Below the pieces are notes generated by a model, which saw only the letters and a program-made list of their open reading frames with translations, was not told the DNA's origin and searched no databases. A stretch of 64,000 nucleotides of DNA from Chryseobacterium turcicum (GTDB taxonomy: Bacteria; Bacteroidota; Bacteroidia; Flavobacteriales; Weeksellaceae): positions 781,001-845,000 of the forward strand of contig NZ_JAJNAY010000001.1 of assembly GCF_021010565.1 (NCBI RefSeq), in the 5' to 3' direction. The translations under genes and the position numbers were made by a program. Below, piece after piece: positions 35,462 to 43,980 of this stretch (position 1 is its first letter; each line of letters opens with the position of its first letter).

Positions 35462-36589
35462 TTAATTAATTGTTACTTTGTTCTTTTTTAACCAAATCTG
35501 CTGTTTGCCTTTGATTAACTGTACCGATGCAAAAGTTCGGGGTTCATTTATTTTAATGAGTACCTGAATTTCGTTTTGGTCTTCTTCATTTAAAGTTTCA
35601 AATGCCTTTAAGACTTCAGATTCATCAAATATGATTGTTCCTTCATAAATTTCTTTTCCTTCAAACCAACTGAGATAAATTTTCTTTGGAACTGCTCTTT
35701 GCTTTTCAAAATTCCACTTTAAATCTGAAGGAATATTTTTAAATGTATTTACTTCTTTTTCACCAAATAAAAATTCTTTTTCACTATTTATTAAATAATA
35801 GTCAACCTCATCCGTAATACCATTATTAGGAAGTTCAACATTAATTCTCCAATTATATTTTTTCCTGTAATCATCCCACAACCCGTACGGAATTGGCTTG
35901 CCTTCATTGGTTTCTGCAACTTCTTTTGGAACAATTCCAAACTCGTGTATTATTTTATGTTGGTAATCGGGATTAAACATATTTTTTCTAGGACCAGGGC
36001 TCAAAGCATCAATATCTTCTTTCGGAATAACTATTTTTTTACTCTGATATCTTCCGACTTCTACCTGTCGTCCTGCTCCTGAAAGCCAAACGACAACAAC
36101 GCCTCCCGGAGCAAACCCTACAATAATTTGGTTGAAATTTTCTTTTCTTGGTTGCGGATTATCTTTACTCATAGATGGTACAAAATATCCATCATTAAAA
36201 AGTTTTAGCATCTTCTCATAATCAAGATCGGTGTCTATTTCATAAAAGATTTTCTCTGCATAAGAAACCCAAATCGTATGCAGATGATTAGGGATACTTT
36301 TTTCCCCGTTGCTCATGCCTCTGTTTGCCGCACCCCATTCTCCGCCAGTTGTTCCACTGAATAAGCTGGTGAATTCTCCATTCGGAGCCGTTAATCCTCC
36401 ACTAAAAACATCTACAGGATAGCCCAAAGGAGCTGATGTAGCATCTAGCCATTCATATTTCGTCATTTTTTCTGTTTTTGGGTTCTGCTTTTTTTCCTGA
36501 CACGACATTTGGATTAGAAAAACAAAGCTTACTATATATTTTAGTAATCTGATCATTGGTAAATTGTTTAGGATATTTTTTGTACTCAA
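35462..36589 (-). CDS. DUF2931 family lipoprotein, likely phospholipase immunity protein
   Basis: A 375-aa exported lipoprotein. The real start is probably the second Met (MIRLLKYIVSFVFLIQMSC), which gives a lipobox ending at MSC. YEWLDATSAPLGYPVDVFSG followed by GGEWGAANRG identifies DUF2931. The domain seems present about twice, since a second half resembling it begins near residue 215 (IPYGLWDDYRKKYNWRI). DUF2931 lipoproteins are often found beside type VI phospholipases. Lying in the periplasm, it could neutralise the Tle1-like enzyme encoded next. The gap is 15 bases to the phospholipase and 6 bases to VgrG. Confidence 0.8.
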   Translation of the reverse strand: MSTKNILNNLPMIRLLKYIVSFVFLIQMSCQEKKQNPKTEKMTKYEWLDATSAPLGYPVDVFSGGLTAPNGEFTSLFSGTTGGEWGAANRGMSNGEKSIPNHLHTIWVSYAEKIFYEIDTDLDYEKMLKLFNDGYFVPSMSKDNPQPRKENFNQIIVGFAPGGVVVVWLSGAGRQVEVGRYQSKKIVIPKEDIDALSPGPRKNMFNPDYQHKIIHEFGIVPKEVAETNEGKPIPYGLWDDYRKKYNWRINVELPNNGITDEVDYYLINSEKEFLFGEKEVNTFKNIPSDLKWNFEKQRAVPKKIYLSWFEGKEIYEGTIIFDESEVLKAFETLNEEDQNEIQVLIKINEPRTFASVQLIKGKQQIWLKKNKVTIN

Positions 36590-36595
36590 ATTCTG

Positions 36596-38458
36596 TTATC
36601 CTTTATTAACCTTAGCGTCTATTTTGCCTAATATCTTAGCAACACCTGAACTCTGAAGTAATAGGTCTCCATTTTCTGCTTTGTGCGTTGTAGTGGAAGT
36701 TGTTTCCTTTAAATTTCCAGCGATATCCACTGTTTTGTTTTCGTTCACCGTTTGCTGATAATTTTGCGAAGTAAATCGGTGATCTTTTGTTATATTAATT
36801 AAATGATCATTACCTACTTGCGTTTTCATATCTTTTCCGACATTGATAGTAAGGTTTTCTCCGGCATTGAAAGTCATATTTTTTGGTGCAGTCACAGTAA
36901 TGCTTCCATCGCCATCCATAAAATAAGTATTACCACTTGGATCTAGAATGGTTACACTTTTGTCATCATCATTCATCAATATTCTGATTCCGCTTTTGGT
37001 TTGAATGGAGCGCATGTGATTGTTTAAACCTCCTCCCAAACCAATCTGTCCATGGAACATTCCGCCCATTACAAAAGGAAAATCAGGATGATGATATTCA
37101 AAACCCACCATTACCTGATCTCCAACTTCCGGTATGGCAATATATCCTCTGTTTTGTGTAATCTGATCAGTTCCTCCCGCATCAGGACTCATCATTCTAA
37201 TAAAATGAGTCGTGTCGTTAAGTTGCCAGTCAAATCTTACCTGAATTCTTCCTTGATTTAACGGATCCGTATTTGAAATTACCGTTGCAATTTGTGGTTC
37301 TGCATTAGGTAAATTAAATTCGGGTTTAGGCAAAAAACCTGTTCCTTCTGCAATAGCTTCAAAGGTCCCAGTATAATATCCTCTGATATTTACTTCATGT
37401 GAAACCTCGGTAATCATTAACTTAGTGAAATAAGAAGTTTGATTGGTGTCTGATTTTCTCATTTCTAAATCTGCAATACAACCAGGGTGTAAAAAGGGAA
37501 CAGATGTTGTTCCTGAAACGCCAAATACTTCCACGGCGGCACTTCCGGCAGCACTTTTTTGCGAATCATCTAAATCTATCGGCAGATTGGCATTGATGGG
37601 TGATGATATCAAAGAATGAACATTGTAAATACCACTGTTAAGCTGATATGCTTTATCCGCCAGTTCACCTAAATGTTTGATTTCGGAAGCAGAACTTTGA
37701 AGCTTTGAATGATTACCACTGTTGTATCCGAAGAATTCGGGCTTGATGTGTACTGCTTTTATTTCAACACAAATGTCGTTGACGTTACTTCCGTAAATAA
37801 GACGTATTGATTGTTCTTTCGGTGGCAATTTTCCGAAATGAAGGATTTCGCCATCATAGTAAAACTGTTCACCATAAGCTTCTGCTATTCTCGATAGGTA
37901 ATTGTAATGAGTTTCTTTGTATTGTGCGCTGTAGCTGATGTAGCTTTTATTTTGAGTATTAATTTGATAATCAAATTTTTCTGAGCTTATAGTTTCTTTG
38001 ATTATTCTCTCGGCAATAATAGAAGTATTGACGGCCTGAGTTCCTCCAAAACTTTGAGTATGTGGCGCAGAATCCATCAAAATAGTAGGGCTGAATCCTT
38101 TTAAAATGACATTTCCAAGGCTCATTTTTTCCTGACTGTATGCAACTTTCGTGATGATTCCTACAAAAGTTCTCTCCGGGCTCTCACTTTCAGAATCTTT
38201 ATATTTAAAAACTACCGTTAGGCGCTTTCCTAAAAAAAATTGAGCCTCCTGCAAATCATGGTTTTCTACTTCTCCTAAAGAGTCATGTGCCAAAATCAAT
38301 TCAAAAGCATGGTGCTTTCTGACGCTCTGCTGAAGTTTAAAATGTTTGAAGTGGGCAATGATTTTACCATCAATCACAATTTCTAGCTTTACTATACGCT
38401 GTACACCAGAAATATTGTTTTCTGCAATTTTATCTGCATTGGTTATAATATTTTTCAT
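36596..38458 (-). CDS. vgrG: VgrG-like type VI secretion spike protein
   Basis: A 620-aa spike protein. The gp27-like front starts near residue 18 (SGVQRIVKLEIVIDGKIIAH). The gp5 OB-fold lies at about 385-460 (TDPLNQGRIQVRFDW, then GYIAIPEVGDQVMVGFEYHH). It is followed by DFPFVMGGMFHG and a needle made of short beta repeats (MTFNAGENLTINVGKDMKTQ onwards). The length and the SGIRILMNDDDKSVTILDPS segment fit the Bacteroidota form. It is the first gene of the island; the sheath, tube, baseplate and ATPase genes are not in the window, so the apparatus must be encoded elsewhere if the strain has it. Confidence 0.92.
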   Translation of the reverse strand: MKNIITNADKIAENNISGVQRIVKLEIVIDGKIIAHFKHFKLQQSVRKHHAFELILAHDSLGEVENHDLQEAQFFLGKRLTVVFKYKDSESESPERTFVGIITKVAYSQEKMSLGNVILKGFSPTILMDSAPHTQSFGGTQAVNTSIIAERIIKETISSEKFDYQINTQNKSYISYSAQYKETHYNYLSRIAEAYGEQFYYDGEILHFGKLPPKEQSIRLIYGSNVNDICVEIKAVHIKPEFFGYNSGNHSKLQSSASEIKHLGELADKAYQLNSGIYNVHSLISSPINANLPIDLDDSQKSAAGSAAVEVFGVSGTTSVPFLHPGCIADLEMRKSDTNQTSYFTKLMITEVSHEVNIRGYYTGTFEAIAEGTGFLPKPEFNLPNAEPQIATVISNTDPLNQGRIQVRFDWQLNDTTHFIRMMSPDAGGTDQITQNRGYIAIPEVGDQVMVGFEYHHPDFPFVMGGMFHGQIGLGGGLNNHMRSIQTKSGIRILMNDDDKSVTILDPSGNTYFMDGDGSITVTAPKNMTFNAGENLTINVGKDMKTQVGNDHLINITKDHRFTSQNYQQTVNENKTVDIAGNLKETTSTTTHKAENGDLLLQSSGVAKILGKIDAKVNKG

Positions 38459-38728
38459 CGTGTTTTGATTTGGTTGTGATTTTATAATTAAAATTACATA
38501 AGTTTTATCATATCTTAAATTTGATTTTTAAATATTTGAAAAATTGTAGTAGAACTACGATATTTTTGATGACTAAATTTTTATTTTCAATGTTAATTTT
38601 TAATTAAGCAATCCTTTTCCACAAATGAATTTAGAACTTACCTTTGTGAAAAAGAATTAACCTTTTTATATTGAGTGACAATGAGAAGAAGGCTTAAATG
38701 CATCATACATCAGTTTTAAAATTAATTT

Positions 38729-39574
38729 ATGGAAATTAGAAATTTAAAAAATAGTAATATTGAGGAGCTTTTATCGGTGTTTAATAGGTCTTTCTCAGAT
38801 TATATTGTTCCTTTTCATCTGTCACTTGAGCAACTGGAACTAAAAATTGAATTAGAGAAAATAGATATGAATCTGTCTGTTGGTGTTTTTGAATCTGATA
38901 AGCTGGAGGGATTTATTCTTCAGGCTTGGAAAGAAGAAAACGGACAACACCTCATTTATAATGCAGGAACGGGAATTACTCCGGAATACAGAGGAAAAGG
39001 GTTGGTGAGGAAAATGTATGATTTCATACTTCCTGTTTTAGAAGAGAAAAAAGCAGATATACTTACTCTTGAAGTCATCGAAAGAAATCATCCTGCCATC
39101 AGGGCATATGAAAATCTAGGCTTTAAAATCACTAGAAAGCTCCTTTGCTTCAACGGGATTATTGAACTTAAAGAAAAAAATACAGATGTATCGATAGAAG
39201 AAATGGATAGCTTTCAATGGAAAGTATTTGAGCCTTTCTGGGATATAAAGCCGTCGTGGCAGAATTCCAGCGCTATCCTTACCGATAGAGAAAAGAAGTA
39301 TAAAATCTTAGGTGCTTACAAACATCAACAACTTGTAGGATATGCTGTTTACAATCCTAGTGCGAGGAAAGTGTGTCAAATTGCTGTTGATAAAAATTAT
39401 AGAAGACAGGGCATTGGAACAGAGCTTTTCAGAATCATTGAAAAGTTGTGTGGCGGGCAGGCTGTATCTGTGAATAATGTAGATGATAGTTCAGAAAATA
39501 TTTCAGCTTTTCTAGAAAAAAGGATTGGACTTAAAAACTGGCTTTCTCAGTTTGAAATGAATAAAGAGATTTAA
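38729..39574 (+). CDS. GNAT acetyltransferase with two GNAT domains
   Basis: A 281-aa cytosolic N-acetyltransferase. The first domain (about residues 1-150) has the acetyl-CoA loop TPEYRGKGLVRKMY followed by NHPAIRAYENLGFKI. The second (about 165-281) has AVDKNYRRQGIGTELFRIIE. Both acetyl-CoA-binding loops look intact, so neither half is clearly a dead pseudo-domain. The substrate is unknown. It stands alone; the 270 bases before it, up to vgrG, hold only a small hairpin (TGTAGT with ACTACG near 38545-38563). Confidence 0.88.
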   Translation: MEIRNLKNSNIEELLSVFNRSFSDYIVPFHLSLEQLELKIELEKIDMNLSVGVFESDKLEGFILQAWKEENGQHLIYNAGTGITPEYRGKGLVRKMYDFILPVLEEKKADILTLEVIERNHPAIRAYENLGFKITRKLLCFNGIIELKEKNTDVSIEEMDSFQWKVFEPFWDIKPSWQNSSAILTDREKKYKILGAYKHQQLVGYAVYNPSARKVCQIAVDKNYRRQGIGTELFRIIEKLCGGQAVSVNNVDDSSENISAFLEKRIGLKNWLSQFEMNKEI

Positions 39575-39618
39575 TATACTTTTCATCGTATAAATTTTTA
39601 TGGGAAAAGGGTAGGCCG

Positions 39619-39626
39619 TAACTTTG
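39619..39626 (+). promoter_or_regulatory. Predicted promoter of the phosphodiesterase gene
   Basis: TAACTTTG matches the -7 box 15 bases before the start codon; the -33 element is not obvious. Confidence 0.5.
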
Positions 39627-39640
39627 CGAAAAATTTACTA

Positions 39641-40918
39641 ATGAAGCGAGGAATACAAATTGTACTGCTGTTTTTTTCTTTAATGATTTATGCTCAGAAT
39701 GCCCCTGTCGATACGGCTCAGATAGTCGTTTCAGAACGAATAAATAATGCTGAAGCGATGCAAAAACCATATGTTATTATGATTTCTGCAGACGGTTTCA
39801 GATATGATTATGCTCAAAAATACAATGCTCAAAACCTTTTGAAGTATTCGACTAAAGGGATTCAGGCGAAAGCAATGATTCCGAGTTACCCAAGCATTAC
39901 TTTCCCGAATCACTGGACATTGATTACCGGATTGTATCCTTCTCATCACGGTTTAATAGATAATTTTTTCTACGATTATCAACGTAAGCAAGCCTATGCA
40001 ATGAGCAATCGCCAAAATGCAGAAGACGGAACTTGGTATGGTGGAACTCCACTTTGGAGCTTGGCAGAAAAACAAGGAATGATAAGTGCTTCTTTGCAAT
40101 GGGTAGGTTCGGCAAGCGATGCTGGCGGAATGAGACCAACGTATTATTATCCATATCACGAAGAATTTAAACCTTCAGAAAAAATAGATAAAGTAATCAA
40201 TTGGCTGAAACTTCCGGAAGATAAAAGACCACATTTTATTTCATTATATTTCCCTGAAGTAGATGGAGCAGGGCATCGTTTTGGCCCTGAAACGAAAGAA
40301 ACTGAAACTTCAGTGCATCTAATTGATGAAGCAATTGGAAATCTGGTGAAAAAAGTAAATGAATTAGGATTAAAAAATGTGAATTTTATTTTCGTTTCCG
40401 ACCACGGAATGATAAAAGTTGATAAGGGAAATCCTCTCGAAATCCCTCAAATCCTTTTTGATAAAACAAGGTTCGATTATTATAATTCTCAGACTTTATT
40501 AAGAGTCTATGTGAAAAATTCTGATGAGGTAAAAAGCGTTTACAAAGAATTGAAAGCCAATAAAACGGAAGACTACGAAGTTTATTTAGATAAAAAATTA
40601 CCAAAATATCTTCACTTCGGAACGAAAGATGACCGATACAACAGAATAGGGCAAATTTTATTACTACCCAAAGCTCCAAAAATATTTCTGGAAAGAGATA
40701 AAAGAACTTCAATAGGAAAACATGGTTACAATCCAAGAGTTGTTCCTGAAATGAAGGCTACATTTTTTGCTTGGGGACCAGAATTTAAAAATAATCTGGT
40801 GATTGATGAGTTTGAAAATATTAATGTTTATCCTTTGGTTGCTGAAATTTTAGGTTTAAAAATGAATGAACCGATTGATGGAAAATTGAAAGTTTTAAAA
40901 GAAACATTAAAGAAATAA
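39641..40918 (+). CDS. Nucleotide pyrophosphatase/phosphodiesterase, alkaline phosphatase superfamily
   Basis: A 425-aa exported hydrolase with signal peptide (IQIVLLFFSLMIYAQ). It matches the ENPP-type enzymes that cleave phosphodiester or pyrophosphate bonds using two zinc ions. Metal site VIMISADGFRYDYAQK near residue 45 and nucleophile Thr in PSYPSITFPNHWTLITGLYP near 80-99 are present. PEVDGAGHRFGPET near 205 and FIFVSDHGMIKVD near 248 supply the remaining Asp/His ligands, and GKHGYNPRVVPEMKATFFAW carries the last His. The substrate cannot be read from sequence. Palindromes follow the gene. Confidence 0.93.
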   Translation: MKRGIQIVLLFFSLMIYAQNAPVDTAQIVVSERINNAEAMQKPYVIMISADGFRYDYAQKYNAQNLLKYSTKGIQAKAMIPSYPSITFPNHWTLITGLYPSHHGLIDNFFYDYQRKQAYAMSNRQNAEDGTWYGGTPLWSLAEKQGMISASLQWVGSASDAGGMRPTYYYPYHEEFKPSEKIDKVINWLKLPEDKRPHFISLYFPEVDGAGHRFGPETKETETSVHLIDEAIGNLVKKVNELGLKNVNFIFVSDHGMIKVDKGNPLEIPQILFDKTRFDYYNSQTLLRVYVKNSDEVKSVYKELKANKTEDYEVYLDKKLPKYLHFGTKDDRYNRIGQILLLPKAPKIFLERDKRTSIGKHGYNPRVVPEMKATFFAWGPEFKNNLVIDEFENINVYPLVAEILGLKMNEPIDGKLKVLKETLKK

Positions 40919-40950
40919 TTCAAGAGTCCTGAAGGGACGATTTACTGAAG

Positions 40951-41022
40951 GATAGGATAAAATCCTATCAATAAAAAAATCAGCAAATAATTTCGGCGAG
41001 CCAAAGGCTCGCCGAAATTATT
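40951..41022. terminator. Bidirectional terminator-type palindromes
   Basis: GATAGGAT (40951-40958) pairs with ATCCTATC (40962-40969). A much stronger 17-bp perfect stem pairs 40986-41002 with 41006-41022 around an AAA loop. They sit between the 3' ends of two converging genes, so they probably stop both transcripts. The sequence also looks like a dispersed repeat. Confidence 0.7.
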
Positions 41023-41039
41023 AAATTAACCAAAATAGA

Positions 41040-41924
41040 TTAAGCATTAAACTTACCTGCAAATTCCTTAGCAAAATCTTCCAATTTAACTTTTCCATCA
41101 ACAACAGAACCGTGCTCAATAAAATCTTTCTGTACAATTCCCGTTCTTATTCCTCTTCCCATTTCGGTGTAGAGTTCGGCCATTTCCTGAGGAAGTCCGG
41201 CTTGAAGCATTCCGTTCAGAGAATCTTCATCTTTAAACTCAATCCATGGAAGTTCTGGTTTGCCGATGGCTTTTCCAAAAACTTGGGCAAAATCAGTACC
41301 TGTAAGTTCATCACTTACAATATATTTTACATTTTTGCCCTCAGAATCTTTAACTAACTCTTCAGCTGCAGCTTTGGCAATATCTGTAGGATGTACCAAC
41401 GGAACTTTCGCATCTTGAGGGAAATTAGCTCCGATAATTCCTGCGTTTTTTATCAAAGGAATATCATTAAGAAAGTTTAAGTAAAAATATCCGGCTCTTA
41501 GGAATGTTACTGATGTGTTTTCTAGATTATTGTAGAGTTTTTCGATAAAATGAAGACCTTTAATCGGTCCGTTTTCCACAGGAGATTCTGCACCGATACT
41601 GCTCAACATGACCACCTTTTTTACTTTAGTCAGATTGATAGCTTCTGCATAATTTTTTCCTGCATTAATGGTGTTTTCCACAATGTTTATTCCGCCCATG
41701 TTTGGGGGAGTCATTAAAAATGCTGCATCTGCTCCCTCAAATGTTTGTACTAAAAAATCTAAATCAGTGATAGAGCCAATCGCTGCTTGAGCTCCTAAGT
41801 TTTCAATTTCATTTTTTTTAGATTCATTGCTGCTTACAACGGTAATGTCGTGGCCTTCTGCGATTAATTGTTGAGTAAGAGGCTTTGCTACATTTCCTAA
41901 CGAACCTGTGATGATAATTTTCAT
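41040..41924 (-). CDS. NmrA-like NAD(P)-binding protein (atypical SDR)
   Basis: A 294-aa Rossmann-fold protein of the NmrA/QorB-like group. The N-terminus IITGSLGNVAKPLTQQLIAE carries the dinucleotide-binding glycines. AAFLMTPPNMGGINIVENTI near residues 68-87 and VVMLSSIGAESPVENGPI near 104-121 are typical. The usual SDR YxxxK pair is not evident, so it may be a redox sensor or reductase of the NmrA type. It is divergent from an HxlR regulator, the usual partner for such quinone or electrophile reductases. Confidence 0.88.
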   Translation of the reverse strand: MKIIITGSLGNVAKPLTQQLIAEGHDITVVSSNESKKNEIENLGAQAAIGSITDLDFLVQTFEGADAAFLMTPPNMGGINIVENTINAGKNYAEAINLTKVKKVVMLSSIGAESPVENGPIKGLHFIEKLYNNLENTSVTFLRAGYFYLNFLNDIPLIKNAGIIGANFPQDAKVPLVHPTDIAKAAAEELVKDSEGKNVKYIVSDELTGTDFAQVFGKAIGKPELPWIEFKDEDSLNGMLQAGLPQEMAELYTEMGRGIRTGIVQKDFIEHGSVVDGKVKLEDFAKEFAGKFNA

Positions 41925-41970
41925 AATAATTTTTATTTTTTCGTTGATAAATATTTTTTATTTATGAGAA

Positions 41971-42001
41971 CAAAGGTATATTTGTACATACTTTTATACA
42001 A
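41971..42001 (-). promoter_or_regulatory. Promoter of the NmrA-like gene (minus strand)
   Basis: On the minus strand TTG (42001-41999), 20 bases, TACCTTTG (41978-41971). The -7 box shares its TA with the plus-strand box of the HxlR gene. Confidence 0.65.
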
Positions 42002-42022
42002 GTACTTACCCTAAAGTATGTA
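41977..42022 (+). promoter_or_regulatory. HxlR gene promoter and candidate HxlR operator
   Basis: TATATTTG (41977-41984) is the plus-strand -7 box. Right after it TACATACTTT (41985-41994) is the exact reverse complement of AAAGTATGTA (42013-42022), with AGTACTT in the centre. A regulator bound here would cover both divergent promoters. Confidence 0.6.
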
Positions 42023-42024
42023 TT

Positions 42025-42387
42025 ATGGCAGCTATTAAAGAAAGTTCTACTATTCAACAGAATAAAAAAATTGCATTAGGTCTTTGTCCGGTAACGTATG
42101 TGATGGAAAAGATTGGCGGCTATTGGAAACCGATTATTTTATATCATCTTTCGACAGGTGATAAAAGATACAGTGAACTAAAACGGGCTATTCCTGCGGT
42201 TACAGAAAAAATGCTCATCCAGCATTTAAAGCAATTGGAAAATGACGGATTAGTCATAAGAACGGCAAAACCTGTGGTTCCGCCGCACGTAACTTATAAT
42301 TTAAGTGAATCAGGAAAAGGATTAATTCCCGTTATTCAAGCCATGGCAGAATGGGCTTTCAAAGAAATGGAAGGTGAGTACAAATAA
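42025..42387 (+). CDS. HxlR family transcriptional regulator
   Basis: A 120-aa winged-helix regulator. The family core CPVTYVMEKIGGYWKPIILY (residues about 21-40) leads into RYSELKRAIPAVTEKMLIQH and LKQLENDGLVIRTAK. The conserved N-terminal Cys21 matches the position used by redox- or electrophile-sensing members such as YodB. It is divergent from the NmrA-like gene, with an inverted repeat overlapping both promoters, so I infer autoregulation and control of that gene. Confidence 0.92.
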   Translation: MAAIKESSTIQQNKKIALGLCPVTYVMEKIGGYWKPIILYHLSTGDKRYSELKRAIPAVTEKMLIQHLKQLENDGLVIRTAKPVVPPHVTYNLSESGKGLIPVIQAMAEWAFKEMEGEYK

Positions 42388-42487
42388 AATTCCTCTTCTT
42401 TGAAGGAGTGGATTTTGCGAAAGTAAAAAGACAGGATATTTAAAAATAATTAATTAAATCCTCGGAAAAATCAATCATCCAATTTAG

Positions 42488-42502
42488 GCTTTAGCCAAAA
42501 GC
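42488..42502. repeat. Small GGCTTTAGCC-type palindrome
   Basis: GGCTTTAGCCAAAAGC, related to the larger repeat at 46460-46634. The remaining bases of the gap 42388-42520 show no gene. Confidence 0.5.
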
Positions 42503-42520
42503 TAATAATATTTACTTCAA

Positions 42521-42550
42521 AAAAAGACTCTCCAAAAAATGAAGAGTCTC
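42521..42550 (-). terminator. Terminator of the alcohol dehydrogenase gene
   Basis: AGACTCT (42525-42531) pairs with AGAGTCT (42543-42549). On the minus strand the hairpin is followed by a T run, just beyond the stop at 42572. Confidence 0.75.
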
Positions 42551-42571
42551 CAATATTTTAAAGATTGAAAA

Positions 42572-43624
42572 CTACAAAGACTGCATATCAATCACAAAAC
42601 GGTATCTCACATCGCTTTTCAGCATTCTCTCATACGCTTCGTTAATGTCCTGCATTTTGATGATTTCAATTTCAGATACAATATTATGTTCACCGCAGAA
42701 ATCAAGCATTTCCTGAGTTTCGGCAATACCTCCGATTACTGATCCTGCAACAGATTTTCTTCCCATAATCATTGTTGGAGTAAACAAGCTGTCTTCCATT
42801 TTACCAATAAATCCTACCAAAACATGAGTTCCGTTGATATTTAAAGTCGTGATATAAGGATTTACATCATGATCGTAAGGAACTGTGTCGATAATTAAAT
42901 CAAATTTTCCTTTTACAGAATCCATTTGAGAATCATCCGTAGAAATAACGACATGATCTGCACCCAATTTTTTAGCATCTTCCGTTTTCCCAGGAGTTCT
43001 TGAGAATAAAGTTACTTCAGCACCCAAACCTTTTGCTAATTTAATCGCCATGTGTCCTAATCCACCTAAACCTACAACGGCAACTTTAGAATTGGCTCCA
43101 ACTTTCCAGTGTTTTAGAGGTGACCATGTTGTAATCCCCGCACAAAGAAGAGGTGCAACAGCAGCCAAATCTAAGTTTTCAGGAATTCTTAAAACATGTT
43201 CCGCATCGACTACAACTTTTTGAGAATATCCTCCGAAAGTATGACCTCCCAAATGCTCATCTTTTCCGTTATATGTTCCTACGAAACCATTTAAACAGTA
43301 TTGCTCCAAATCTTGTTTGCAGCTATCGCAATGTCCGCAAGAATCTACAATACAACCTACTCCGGCAAGATCACCTACTTTGAATTTTGATACTTCACTT
43401 CCTACTTTTGTAATCTTTCCGATAATTTCATGTCCGGGAACAGATGGATATTTCGATCCTCCCCAGTCATTTCTTGCAGTGTGAAGATCAGAGTGGCAAA
43501 CTCCGCAGTACATAATTTCAATTTCTACATCTTTTGATGTGGTTTCTCTCCTTACGATGGTCATTTCTGCTAAATCGGCAGTTTTAGATTCCGCACCGAA
43601 AGCTTTTACAGTGAATGTGTTCAT
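42572..43624 (-). CDS. Zinc-dependent NAD(P) alcohol dehydrogenase (YahK/CAD type)
   Basis: A 350-aa medium-chain dehydrogenase that reduces aldehydes or oxidises alcohols. Catalytic zinc ligands lie in YCGVCHSDLHTARNDWGG (about residues 39-56) and VPGHEIIGKI (about 62-71). The structural zinc is bound by the four Cys of VDSCGHCDSCKQDLEQYC (about 93-110). The cofactor site is VAVVGLGGLGHMAIKLAKGL near 180-199. It is divergent from the AraC regulator across 356 bases, and a terminator follows. Confidence 0.95.
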   Translation of the reverse strand: MNTFTVKAFGAESKTADLAEMTIVRRETTSKDVEIEIMYCGVCHSDLHTARNDWGGSKYPSVPGHEIIGKITKVGSEVSKFKVGDLAGVGCIVDSCGHCDSCKQDLEQYCLNGFVGTYNGKDEHLGGHTFGGYSQKVVVDAEHVLRIPENLDLAAVAPLLCAGITTWSPLKHWKVGANSKVAVVGLGGLGHMAIKLAKGLGAEVTLFSRTPGKTEDAKKLGADHVVISTDDSQMDSVKGKFDLIIDTVPYDHDVNPYITTLNINGTHVLVGFIGKMEDSLFTPTMIMGRKSVAGSVIGGIAETQEMLDFCGEHNIVSEIEIIKMQDINEAYERMLKSDVRYRFVIDMQSL

Positions 43625-43665
43625 TTATTTTTAAGTTTTAATTTTCTGTTCTTAAGTATATGATA

Positions 43666-43816
43666 TTTTTTAACCGCAAAAGCGACAAAATATTTTATGA
43701 TGGATAAGTTATTCAAAAGCTAACAAAACAAGCGATAAATGAAAATTTTTCATTTTGTAAACTTTTAAAATTCTATTATTTCAATCATTTCTTTTGATTC
43801 TTTTGCGGTTAAAAAA
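43666..43816. repeat. Inverted repeat in the ADH/AraC gap
   Basis: The 17 bases 43666-43682 (TTTTTTAACCGCAAAAG) are the exact reverse complement of 43800-43816. The arms enclose 117 AT-rich bases without a gene. Probably a small dispersed repeat; it lies between two divergent promoters, so a regulatory role is possible. Confidence 0.7.
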
Positions 43817-43949
43817 CATTTTAAGTTTTCTATTATGTATTAATTTTTTCTATTACAAAATTCGACAGTTTAAAGGTAAAAATACTTATACAAATTACAG
43901 AAAGATTTACCAATTTTACTTACAACTTAAAATGTCGATCAGAAAGTTA

Positions 43950-43957
43950 TAATTTTG
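43950..43957 (+). promoter_or_regulatory. Predicted promoter of the AraC-type gene
   Basis: TAATTTTG matches the -7 box 24 bases before the start codon; no clear -33 element. Confidence 0.45.
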
Positions 43958-43980
43958 AATTAAAATTTAAAGTAGATTTC

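Noticed and set aside
29026..38458. A complete type VI secretion system
   Set aside because: Only VgrG, effector, immunity and adaptor-like genes are present; sheath, tube, baseplate, membrane and ATPase genes are absent.
42388..42520. Small gene after hxlR
   Set aside because: Only short frames without a start context; one palindrome and a terminator explain the structure.
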